From Pestalotiopsis fici W106-1 (taxonomy: Eukaryota > Ascomycota > Sordariomycetes > Amphisphaeriales > Sporocadaceae), in contig NW_006917095.1 in assembly GCF_000516985.1 (NCBI RefSeq), positions 438,157 through 502,156 on the forward strand: 64,000 nucleotides of DNA, given 5' to 3'. The notes under the pieces are model-generated. The model searched no databases. It saw only the letters and a list, made by a program, of their open reading frames with translations, and had not been told where the DNA came from. Positions 42,658 through 54,090 of this stretch are shown here, one piece after another (the first letter of the stretch is position 1; the number at the start of each line of letters is the position of its first letter). Made by a program: the position numbers and the translations under genes.

Positions 42658-44310
42658 ATGGGTTGGACAAACAGAACTCTCGTCACGGACAGTGACAGGT
42701 ATCTCAGGGCCTATGATCGTGGACAGGTGATCCTCCTGGGAAACATTCCGCCAGGAGTCAAAGATGCAGAGCTGCACAATCTGGTCTCGAAGTTGGGCAT
42801 CTCAACTGCCACCTTTTGGTGGCCGTATGCCGGCAGCAGGCACTCCTGCCACATTGAAGCGGGCCACAAAGAGAAGGCGGCCATCATCATGGCTGGGCTC
42901 AACCAGGTCCAACTTCGTGGACAGGCATTGTACACTGAGGCTGTACCAGTACCTCGAAAGAGGCGAGGTTCGGCCATGACTACACTACCGGCTGCTGCGA
43001 CCAACAACACGGTATGACCCTGAATCACACAGTCTAGAGTAAAGAGAGTACCTAACAGATTTCTCTAGGCCCCCGCACAAGTCGCCGGATCTGTAGAGAC
43101 TACAGTCACCACTTCTACTGCCAGCGCACCAAGTTCCTCTGCGGCAGTCTCCAACCTCGCGCCGTCTCTTGATGGCATCACTACATCTTTGGCTGATGCC
43201 AATCTCAACTCTCAGAGTCCTGTCACCGCACCAAGTTCCTCAGCGGCAGTCTCCACCCCCATTCCGTCTCTGGAGGACGTCACTGCACCCTTGGCTGATG
43301 CCAATATCAACTCCCAGAATCTGGTCCCGAGAGGTGGCGGCAATGCTGTTGTGCAAGCTTCAGCCTCATCTGCCTCGGCCTCTGCTCCTGGTAACCGAGT
43401 TGAGGGATCACACTCTCGCCCCACCTATCCCATACAGTGGGCGAACGAGGTGCTCCGATACGACGAAGGCGTACAAGAGTTTTATTCAACGTATCAGAGC
43501 GGCGAGCTCAGCGACAGTCTTGCCCAGGATGCCTCACTACGGCAGGCCATGGTCCACCGGGGCAAGGACGGGAAGCTCAAGTTCCTGTGTCGCCAATATC
43601 CAAGCCCGAACCCGATGAACAAGCATCTCGACGGCAAGATATTTGTTGCCGCCACTTACGACACAGGAGACGAGAGTAAAGACAGGGAAGCACCGATCGG
43701 CACTGTCGAATTGTCGGAACTGAGCATAGATGCCAAAGGATGGCACGCATGGGAGTGCCCAGAGTATCCCATTATGAGGGGAGATGTTGACAAGGATAAG
43801 CGCTTCGTCCACAAGACGGTTGAAAAGATCAACCACTATTCACCAGAGAAGGACACTGAAAAGTTGTTCAAGTGGCAGCTCTCTCTACTCGATGGCTTGG
43901 AAACCCGTTCCTCGTGGAGACCTGGACAAGTTCTTGGTGACAGTGCCACCGCCGACCTCAATGCTTCAATGAGCAAAGTGTTCAAGCGAGCAACTGAGTT
44001 TCCCGATCAGCGGTCAACAACATTTTTTGGATACACGCCTAAGTATCGCCGCCCCCAGGTCTGTGGACTCAGCTGGGGAGATTACGATCGATTTTTCGAG
44101 TGGCAATTACACGGCCACCCCATTCCAAAAGACGAAGTTAGAAAGGATGGTTGGGAGATAGACCGGACGGCGCCATTCCAGTTCGTGTCTGAGGATGACG
44201 ACGAGGACATATTCGAAGTTACAGCACAGCTCCCAGAGCAATACGAGCCAGAAGAAGCAATGAAATATCCCCCCCCGAACGCTATGGGAGAGACTCAACG
44301 GCGGCAATAG
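42658..44310 (+). CDS. RNA-recognition-motif protein with duplicated linker
   Basis: Exons 42658-43011 and 43069-44310 are separated by a 57-bp GTATGA...TCTAG intron, giving 531 residues. An RRM-like domain spans about 21-102: QVILLGNIPPGV resembles RNP2. The RNP1 position (SRHSCHIEA) is poorly conserved and lacks the usual aromatic pair, so RNA binding is uncertain. A Ser-Ala-rich linker contains two copies of a roughly 35-residue unit (APSSSAAVS...PSL...LADAN.NSQ). The C-terminal 300 residues include RPTYPIQWANEVLRYDEG, a DKDKRFVHKTVEKINHY block and WRPGQVLGDSATADLN. They look folded but are not recognised. The tail is acidic (SEDDDEDIFEV). The leader is pyrimidine-rich and ATG 42658 has a good context. 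I recall no characterised orthologue. Confidence 0.75.
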
Positions 44311-44480
44311 CGAGTACCTGGATTCGCGTTCAAGCGAAGCTGCCGAGACCTCAAAGCAGAAGCGAGTTCTCTAAAAGAGAAGCGGCGCCACTCTTCTAAC
44401 GAAATTCCACCTCCCCCTTACCTGCCAAGCGATCTCGATTTGCAACAATGCCGGTATTTCGCAAGCCTGGTCAGGAGGAT

Positions 44481-44640
44481 GAGTAATGTTGGTGCTTCTG
44501 CACATACTTTTCTACATGCTTATACACACATACTTCTACGTGCTGATGCACATACCCACCTACGTGGTCATGGACATATGTTTCATGTTCTTCTTGCTTC
44601 TGGTGCTGATGTACATGTCATTTTGAGTGCTGATGCACAT
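44481..44640 (+). repeat. Degenerate TGCTGATGCACAT repeat, His-rich frame
   Basis: Several imperfect copies of TGCTGATGCACAT and TGCTTATACACACATACTTCTAC lie just downstream of the RRM gene. From an ATG at 44479 they code a small histidine-rich frame (RADAHTHLRGHGH). I take it as a decayed minisatellite, probably in the 3' flank, rather than as a gene, but a small His-rich protein cannot be excluded. Confidence 0.45.
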
Positions 44641-47600
44641 CATCGTTACAAAAGATGGTTCAAACACGGCGGCTGCAGTGTTGTGTTAGTGAAATCCCAA
44701 GATAGCTACTGATAATCAATTATGTTTGATACGTTTAATATTTCTTGTACACTCGTGCTTGTGTGACTCTCCTGTTTGATTTTCTTCCCTTTTCAATAAT
44801 CTGATAAACTAATATATTGGGTATCTGCAGGGTTGGTGATGCCATGGCCAACTACAAGTAGTTGGACGCATTGGAGGTTTGTGTGGTGGCGACGAGGGAA
44901 AGGCTCTCAAATGGTAATATAGAGTTCCGTCATGGATCCTCAAGAGCAAGTTATCAATCCTTTCTTTAGACGAGCTGGTCTTAATTGGTGCCATGGCAAT
45001 TGGTTTGGCAGCTAGGTTGATAGAGGTCGACTGCGTTCAAAGAGGTGCCAGGTCTCGTTACCTATCAAATCTTCCAAGGGTATGTCCATAGGAATACTGA
45101 CAAGATGTCCATCGACAATATTTGCAGTGAGCTTCTATCAACCATATAGCTTGCTATACGTAGTCAACTGGCCAAATGACAATATTTAGAGCATACAGGG
45201 CCATGGGGGGTAATTTTCTTCCTCGTATACTCTTTTTTGTTCCATAGATTGAAATGACCCTTCCTGGCACCTTCATAGGTTTCACTTTTGAGCGATGTGA
45301 GGCTAGCACGGCTCCATGACGACTTGGCGCCCACGCATCACCAGGAGGTGCCTGGAACATATCAAGGGGGCGTACGAGCATCAAGCTACGGATCTACGAA
45401 CTCGCCGGTTGAGATATTTATAGGTTGTAAGTCCTGATTAGTGGTGTGTCAAAATATGATATATCAAATTTCAAGTAGTCAAAGTAGATAGAAACATAGA
45501 CCAGAGTCACCCGCCAAGTCTCGTTTGTGTATTGCGGTGAATATCAGATCAGTCATTTATATATGATTGGCGCAATGGAGTTTTGTATAGTTGCTGCATA
45601 TCCCCTCAAAATAGCGAATGAATCCTCCATCCAATCATGAGTCCTTGTCTCTCGTGATTACAACGTAGTATCAAGTTGTCTACCAACTACACTCTGGCCA
45701 ATAGGCAACAGGCAGGACCGCCATGTATAACCTTCTCAGCATTCAATGAGGGTCCGTCCGAATGGACAAGAAACGAACCAATAATCCCAAGACGAAGAGC
45801 ACGCCAGCAGCTTGGCCCGTGATTGGCCCGTTCTCTTGCCGTGTCTATATTGAGCTACTATAGACCTACATATGTCTGAGGTTTATGTAGCCTTCCCGTG
45901 CCGAAGTGGGCCGCCGATCGTGCGACCTGAGCGATGACTTTGATGGTCCCAAAGGTCCTTGGGCGGTCATGTCAAATTGCTTTTGTTTTTCAAATGGACT
46001 ATGACTATTAAAGAAAAATGCCATGATTGGCTGTGGTAATGACCATCGCACAACATAAGTAGCGAGCAGCAGGGAAAAAAACGAGTTGCGTATGTCCGTG
46101 CATGCCATATTTTCTTTTTTGGATTTCGGGTTCTCCCGGGTTTGCATACAAGTTTATAGTAGTTGGGGAGAGCAACAAGCATCAGCAGCTCGTCATCTGC
46201 AAGGGATGGAGACCCTAGCGCTTCACGTACGAAGCAACTGGAAGCTCTCTTGATGGATGGACAAAATCGTCGATGCGTTCATACGCACCACGCCTGCCCA
46301 CTCATTCCGGATCCGTGCTTTTCTGACGTGCGAATATCAAACTGATCACCCTACCTTGCGCCATGTCTGGATGCAACTCTGCATTATCAAAGTCCCTGGT
46401 GGTACACAGTAGGCATGGCTTCGGTAGCATGCAGCGTGCGGCACATTGCTATCTTGATTGTGATATGGATATCAAAAGTACGCGGCTGACGTTTGATGTT
46501 GCATTGTCACACCAAGCGGTCAGCCCGGCAAAGAGACGGTCAACAAGATGTGCCTTTTCCCATGAGGAAATTTGAGCCATTGATTTGGCAGACCTCGAGC
46601 ACGAGGCTGTCGATTGGCGCAAGGCAGTTCTAGTTTCTAGGTACGAGCGATTTGCGAATCCTCGAGAATCTTGTTATTCTTAGAAGCACAAGAAGGTTTT
46701 CAACATTCAAGATGGTGAGCACTATGGAATTGCTCTCTCGTAGATCGCTCAGCCAATTGTGACGTCAGATCCGATGAGATGGCACATGGCCCCCGTTCGT
46801 TGGACCCTGATGAAACTGGCGGATCCAGGAATAGGATTGTGCCTTATTCACGACTACTGTGACCTAGGATTGCTGATAGCGTCATATCCCGTTGGCTGTG
46901 AGTTTTTTTTTTTTTTCTTAATTAGAAAAGAAAAGTATGGTCTTGTGCTCAGCCGTGCTGGTACAGATTTGTCACAATTGATTTACGCTCTACACTAGTC
47001 ACGTGAATCCACTTGCATCCGCCATGATCTTCGCGGTTGAGGTCATAGCCGGCTGTGAATGCACTATCGAGTACGTATGAGTATCCAGTGGTCTTCTATT
47101 AGACCCCGAACTTCCGTCCAAGGAACTCCTTGGGGAGTGGTGTAGTGTGGTGCATACGTGACCTGGCAATGTGGTAGATTACAGATGGTTTCGGAATCTG
47201 CATGCAGTAGTGCGCGCAGACTGCTCATCTGTGATAGGCGACGTCCACTGGTGTTCTGGAGAATAGACTTGTTGGAGGCCTCGGGAGGTTTCCTTAGTAG
47301 CAAGAGACTATCGGGCCATCATGTACCGCATCTGCAGTAGGAGATGGGAAAGACGATTGACTTTGGACATTATTGTCGCATCGCATGTCCTCACGCGATA
47401 ACGATCAAGACATTGGCGCTGCCCGCGGCTCAAGGCTGGTTGACGAATGGGGTATGCCAAAGGTCCCCGCATATACTTTGTTGTTGGACGGGGCTCTGCC
47501 CGTCGAGTTGAGATGAAGAGCCGAGCCATGGACGTACATAGTAGTTGCTAGCAGTTTTGGTATGCATGATAAATAAGAGAGAGCCATTGCTGACCAATCC

Positions 47601-50399
47601 GGAATCGGTCGGTCATGAGCTCGGAACACCATCATCTGCAGGAGGAAACAATTGCCAGCAGTCAAAAATGGGGGCTATCTAGGTACAAGGCAAGCAAGCA
47701 GGGAGCCGGGGGTTGGATGGTGGATGAAGAAGAAGAAGCAGCTTTTGCTCTTTATGGGGCAAAGTTTCCTCGAAAAGCCGCAACTAATAAGCTTTGCATG
47801 GCAGCAGACGCCAAGGCCCCGCGATGTGAGCGTCACTGGTGTGTAGCGTACGGAATACTACCAGTTGCCATGCTGCCCAGACAATTGTTGAGCCCGTCCT
47901 AATACTGGCGAACAAATCGTGTGGTACGGGGAAGTGGTCCTCACAGATCCGAGACGCAGTGCCAGATCATCAAACAATTGCAAATCTCAACCGAGAGAGC
48001 CCCAATTTGCACACTCTGCGCGACCCGTAACTCCATGTCCATCTCGTGTCTTGGGGCCACCGTTGACCGCACAGGAAAATTGACAAGGATGTCATGTATA
48101 AGTCGACAAGCATCTTTTTTGGAGTAAGGAGGGTATCAAAGAGAGAGCTTTTTTGGAAGCGGTGAAAGTTACATTGCTTCCCTAGTGTGATGCTCGGAAC
48201 GACGAGGAAAGAAAACAGACACACAAAACCATGTCGAATTGGTTGGTTGGCTGGCTGGCTCACTGGAAGTTTAAACAGATGACACGACGGGGAAAGTGCT
48301 GGGTGGTGTTCTTTTCTTGACGCGGGAAGCTGCTTCGAGGCAAACAGTATTGGCACGGTAAAACCCACGGTAATAAGGATTGATGTGCGTGTTGCTGTTG
48401 CTGGAAATGCCTCATAGAAAAGTTTTGATTTCCAATGCAAATCAATGCCGCGGGTGAACCAGCAAGGGAATCCAGAGGTGAGAAAAAAGTCGGCATCTTG
48501 CCGGAAGCGCACACCAACCAACCTGCCTGTGCTAGCCTACCTGGACTGGACCGACTACCCAACTGGAAGCTGGAGCTAGTAGACGTTCCGATGGGGACAA
48601 GAGAACCGCTCAATGAGGAGGATCCATAGCCGTCAAGCCTGTTCGGTGCTCCCCTTACCTATTACCACGTTATACTGCCTATAATTTACGGGTCTCGGTG
48701 GAGCTTGGAAAACACGTTCCGCGTTGTCACCCGGGATGAAAACTAGTGTGTAAAGAAGAAGAAAAATTGGGCATGATGGGAAATATGGGAATCTTGATAA
48801 TGAAGACTGACGAGGTTGAACATTTTCATGCTTCAATATTACAAAGATGCATCCTACGCCAATGTACGTCGGCATTGACATCTCAGACTTGAAAAAAAAA
48901 AAAAAAAAAAAACAATCAATTCTTTTCTAGCCGCCTCTGCACTAGAGCTGCCTTGTAGTGTTCCATCTAATGTCGGCATGCATTCCAGAAGGTCAAGGTG
49001 GTTCTAGACCGAATGCTAGGCGAGGTCCAACAGCCGCGAATCAACAAATATATTTTTATTGATGCCGGCCGTGCGCTGACAATCCCGTCCAAGGAAGAAT
49101 ATTTTCATCCTCTACAGAGTACTTGGTGTTTGCCTTATGCTAGTATGCTTACACTGGCTAGCAGGGTATTGTAATGTTTCTTCTAAATGGAGATGACATG
49201 ATGAGAGCCACAAAGGCAACACCAAAACCCCCTTTGCGTGACACCTGTTCTTCGTGAGCTTAATCATATGATAGGCAATTGATCATTTTCATTCAAGACT
49301 TCTGTCCGAGCCCTTGTCAAAGCATGCTTGGCAGGGGTCTTGGAAGCCGAGTCAAATTGTAGCCACCAGATGCCAGAATAGGAGGCTGTCAATCAAATCG
49401 GTGATTTATCAGTACAGTAGCTGAGTGGCGGGCATAGCGGAAGGCAGAAAAAATTTGAACCGCCACCAACTGACAATGGTTGAATGCCGTGACCTGCTAA
49501 TGATTTCCCGAGCTAATGTCAGCAATTTTCCACATGAGCAAGGACATTCTAGAAGTTGAAAAAAAAAAAAACATATATATGAGCAAAGTCATAACTTGAC
49601 AACAGCGTCATTAACGCCAATTCCAAACAGGCAATGAAATCTAGGGCGGCCCTTTTCACATGACCTGATCCATCTTGGAAGGACTGCGGGCTGTAGCCGC
49701 CGTTTATGGTTTTTTCACGATTTGGCATTCTTTGACCTTGCACACGGTCAATTGGTAGCCGAGTATTTTCTGCACTTCCAGAGCCTCGGTAACGCGCCTG
49801 CAGCAGCTATTATTAATATTGTTTCTTATTACTACTATGTTCGGAACACCTACCTGTACCATGCAGACATGGTATTGTACGGTGGAGGATTCAGAAGTGC
49901 ATACCCAGCATTGCATACTTAGCGTAACAGATCCCCTCGGTGATCCAGCCTTGATCTCGAGCCATTCCAGCGGTCTTGGTATTGTGTTTCGTTTCAGTCG
50001 TTGTGTACATTGCACTAGACTGTACCTCGCTGCATTATCTAGGATTCAACGATATAGGTAGGTACACAGCAGTCAGTCCAATGTCATGGGGCTGATAGGG
50101 AGATCGTTACTCGGTTGCCGAGAAGTGCTCGAGGGCCCTGCATTTGCCGGCTTCTTTGTACGGGATATGGCGGGCGGAGCGCCCCCCAGTCGAATCCGTT
50201 CGAGTTCATCCAACTTGGATGTAAGATGCTAGCCAGTGGGAATCTGCACACGAGTGACATGGAGTCAGCGGCTTATCCCACGCCAAGATCTCATAATGGG
50301 TCCATGTGTGCTTGATCCCCTCATCAAGGTGCAGACAGGTGTCCCAGAGTAAAGGTTATGATGCTTTCAACTCCGGCCGACCGCCATTGCTTTTGCGCC
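44641..50399. other. Gene-free spacer of nearly 6 kb
   Basis: No gene is supported. Both strands carry only short frames with no convincing domains, splice pairs or start contexts. Homopolymer tracts of A or T occur at 46905, 48892 and 49559. Several stretches, for instance 45400-45700, are AT-rich. Confidence 0.45.
48892..48912. repeat. Poly(A) tract of 21
   Basis: Twenty-one uninterrupted A residues in the spacer. It could be the tail of a decayed retroposed element, but no element body is recognisable upstream. Confidence 0.9.
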
Positions 50400-52545
50400 A
50401 ACCGGAGTGAGAATGGGGCTCCCCAGGTACATTCTTTGTCCGTATTAATACTACTTGCTGCACCTTTTCTCCTCAATAGCTAGCGGAGAAGGAGGCCTCT
50501 CACTCTCCCTCATCTGCTCACTCACCTTGTCAACCTGAACGTAGTAGTTTTGTCGCAATTCCCACCGCATCATAGTTGCTGGGTATCGATTCCCACTTTT
50601 CGAGATTGTGTAGCCGACAACCTACGAGCTACATACGTATTCGCACGAGCACTTGCACGTCAATCCGTCCACCTACGTATTGCCTACTACATTACTACAT
50701 GTTACATTACCAGCTTACATACTCTATCTGGCCGGCTGCAAAGAACTCTACTCAAATACGTATATCTTACCTGGGTTGCGTTTTTAGCCTCGTTACCCAG
50801 GCCCAGGTTATAACACTCTTCCGTTTGTGCCTGTTGGCTTCCTCGCCTCCACGACTCGAATTGCCCAGCAGCCCAGCATCCTTCTCCATATTAAGAATCG
50901 CCATTCGACGCATGATTTTTTTTTTTTTTTTTTTTTTTAGCGGTACCACGAACCGTGCTCCATAGCCGACCTGGCTTGCAGTACTGTGTACCTACAGTAA
51001 AAGGTTAGGTCGCTGCACAACACCCTAATTGGAACCCCATAAAGAGCTGTCTCAACTACCTACCTGGTACATTTCCTACGCTACATTACTCTTGCACCTG
51101 AACAAGGGCTATTCTGTCTGGCTGCTCCACAGCCCACCCCGATTTGTGTCTGTTATTCACCAGACTGGCATCTGATCCGCCCGTTCGCTGTAATCAGTTT
51201 TCAAAGAACGTGTCGTCAGTACCTACCTACCTATTTACATTACTAGCAACCAGACAAGTCAATCACAAAAGCGAATGAGCGAGCCAACGACGCCGCCGCC
51301 GCCGCCATCTATCAATACCCGCTTGTTTTGTCATTTAATCATGATCGCCCACAACTCAACATACCGAAGTCTCTTTGAGTTGTTCCCATTGCTTGTCCTC
51401 TGACACTTGTTGGAACCAGTCGTAGGTTCCTCCCGCCAAGCTACCAGATCAACACAACCATCTGTCCACTAGACATACATAGTCAGCCAGTCAGAGAACC
51501 GCTGCCCTGACTTACTCGTTTTGGGGGTTTTTGCATCGACGTTTTAGATTCACACAAGTCATAAGAGTCTACCTATCCAGTCGAACAGTAACGTCGCCTC
51601 GCCCCCCTTTGTGCGCACGACGCACAACCACAGCCGTGCTTCTAGAATCCTGCTACTGTTACATACCTACAGTATCTACCCACCAACAGCGCCGCACAAG
51701 AAAGTGAGAGCGAGGGAAGGGGAAACCCCCCAGATTAACATTCCATCCTTCAGCTGCTGACAAAACCGACACAAGCGCCTCACTTTTTTCCATACCTGTT
51801 TTTAGTGGCACCTGCCCTGGAAACTGAGCTAAAAAAGTAACAATAAAGAGAAGTCCATCAGTCACTCCACTGAAGAGAGGGGCGGCGATTCTCTAGCTTG
51901 CCGATAATACCTGGTCGGAGGTCCTGCTTTTGACTCTTGACCCTGGGCGTCGATTTTTTTCGATTATTTTTTTTTCCCTCTCCCTTCAACCTTTTAGTGC
52001 CCTCCGGTACAGAAAATAGAAAAAAACCTCGCCTCGCTAGCAATTCCCCCCAAACGCCCGCTACTTAGCACCCGCGCCAGACCCCAAAGAGCACTAGAGC
52101 CCCAGCGCCGGTCAGCACCTGTAGCGCACCGGACCATTTCGGTGCGTTCAGTCAGTCGACACCCTACAAATTCGACTGTAACCCGCTTTTCCGATCTCCT
52201 CTCTCTCTTCCTATTTCTTTGGCCAGGGAAGGAGAAAAAAAAAAGAATTGAGAAGTTCCGCCATTGGGAGCAGCAGTTGTTTTGCTCTTCACGTTTGTGT
52301 TGCCAGCACTCGGGCTTAGCCCACCCCCCAGGCGATTCCGCCGCCACCACTGTCATCATCTGTAACACAAAGCCGGTCACCTCTGGTCTTTTCCACCATA
52401 CACCTATTGAACGGACGCGTCGCATTTCCTCAAATCGCCCCCCAGTCGGCTCTACCCCACGGCCAAGCACCCCGGCACAACCCTTGGTTCTTGGTCCCAA
52501 GCCGGCAAATAGGCAATATCACAAGAAGCCCCCGACGCTTTCCTC
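50400..52545 (+). promoter_or_regulatory. Probable long leader and promoter of the SAT4/HAL-type kinase
   Basis: About 2.1 kb upstream of the kinase start is rich in C and T with many TACCTAC motifs (for example near 51054, 51228 and 51666), long T tracts and CCGCCGCCGCC at 51290-51305. There is no long frame with recognisable content. In related fungi, regulatory kinases often have leaders over 1 kb. The pattern here fits one, possibly with an intron and upstream frames, but the transcript start cannot be set from sequence. Confidence 0.4.
50916..50938. repeat. Poly(T) tract of 23
   Basis: Twenty-three T residues within the probable leader/promoter of the kinase gene, just before AGCGGTACCACG. 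Confidence 0.9.
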
Positions 52546-54090
52546 ATGACAATGTCCAGCTCTTCTATAATGACGAGCGCTTCGGAAAAGACGACTCCTC
52601 CAGTCTCACAGCCGTCGTCCATCAGATCCGTGGAGCTGTCCACTCGTTCACCAAAACTTAAGCCTCAAAATGGCCAACCGGTTGCACCCCTCAATGCCGA
52701 GGGTCAGCCGAAGCAACCCGAGAAGGCTTCCGTCAAGGACCGCTTAACCAGAATGTTTTCCAGCAAAGGCGAGGTTCCCAAGCCGGCTTCTGTCAATGGC
52801 GATGCATCTCCTGCTTCGACGACCCCCGCCCCAAGCGCAGCCGCCGCCGCAAGGGCTCCCCCAGTACGGAAACAGTCAGTCACTACAAAAGCCCCCGAGG
52901 CCACTGCTGCCGCCTCATCCGCCAAGAATGGCCAGTCGCAAAGATATATCCAGAATCCGAATGTGCAGGGTGGCCACGAGCATCACCTCAAGGGCAGCAA
53001 GCGTCAGGAGAAGCTTTCAGATATGTGGAAATCGTTGCTTGGAAGGAAACACGAACAAGCCCCAGAAGCAGATCTCTCGCTTGTATCAAATTGGGTAGAT
53101 ACGCTTAAGCAGGAGAAGGAAACGCTGGCAGGAGACCGAAAGGGTGGTCCTAGCGCTAGCAGCACGCTGATTGAGAAGTACGGCAAGTGCCAAGAGGTTG
53201 TTGGTCGTGGTGCCTTTGGCATTGTCAGGATATCCCACAAGAAGATTGACAATGGCGGCGAGAAGCTCTTTGCCGTAAAGGAGTTCCGGCGCAGACCCGA
53301 GGAGACGGAAAAGAAGTACAGTAAACGCCTGACTGCCGAATTCTGCATCTCTTCCTCCTTACGCCATCCAAATGTTATTCACACCCTGGATTTGCTCAAG
53401 GACTCAAAGGGTGATTACTGCGAGGTCATGGAGTTTTGCTCGGGTGGAGACCTGTACACTCTGGTGCTGGCTGCTGGCAAGCTCGAGGTTCAGGAGGCGG
53501 ATTGCTACTTTAAGCAGATGATGCGTGGCGTTGAGTACATGCATGAAATGGGTGTTGCTCACCGAGACATGAAGCCTGAGAACCTCCTTTTGACATCTCA
53601 TGGTGCTCTAAAGATCACTGATTTTGGTAACGGCGAATGCTTCCGCATGGCTTGGGAGGAGGATCCTCACATGGTGTCAGGCCTCTGTGGTTCTGCGCCT
53701 TACATTGCTCCTGAGGAGTATACAGACAAGGAGTTTGATGCTCGCGCTGTCGATGTTTGGGCATGCGGTGTCATCTACATGGCAATGCGCACAGGTCGAC
53801 ACTTGTGGCGTGTCGCCAAGAAGGATGAGGACGAGTTTTACGAGCGTTACCTCGAGGGCCGTCGCGATGAGGAGGGGTACGGTCCTATAGAGTCGTTGCA
53901 CCGTGTAAGTTTCCCAAGCTCTCTTTTTTGGGGGCTACATTCTAACAGCTACGCCTAGGCTCGGTGTCGTAACGTCATCTACTCGATTCTAGATCCTAAT
54001 CCTTCTCGGCGCATTACCGCTTCACAAGTTCTCAAGTCAGAATGGGGCCGTGAGATTAAACTCTGCAAGGCTGGCGAGGAGGGCCTTTGA
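52546..54090 (+). CDS. sat4: Serine/threonine protein kinase, SAT4/HAL4-HAL5 type
   Basis: Exons 52546-53904 and 53959-54090 are separated by a 54-bp GTAAGT...CCTAG intron in phase 0, giving 496 residues. The N-terminal 170 residues are Ser/Pro/Ala-rich and probably disordered. The kinase domain begins near 210: glycine loop GRGAFGIV, K245 in VKEF, catalytic HRDMKPEN with D341, DFGNGEC in place of the commoner DFG-A/S, and GSAPYIAPEEY as activation segment. The match to yeast Hal4/Sat4 and Hal5 is good in these blocks. Those kinases stabilise plasma-membrane nutrient and potassium transporters and give salt tolerance. The final exon supplies subdomain XI (DPNPSRRITASQVL). A second ATG six bases downstream could also serve as start. 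Confidence 0.9.
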
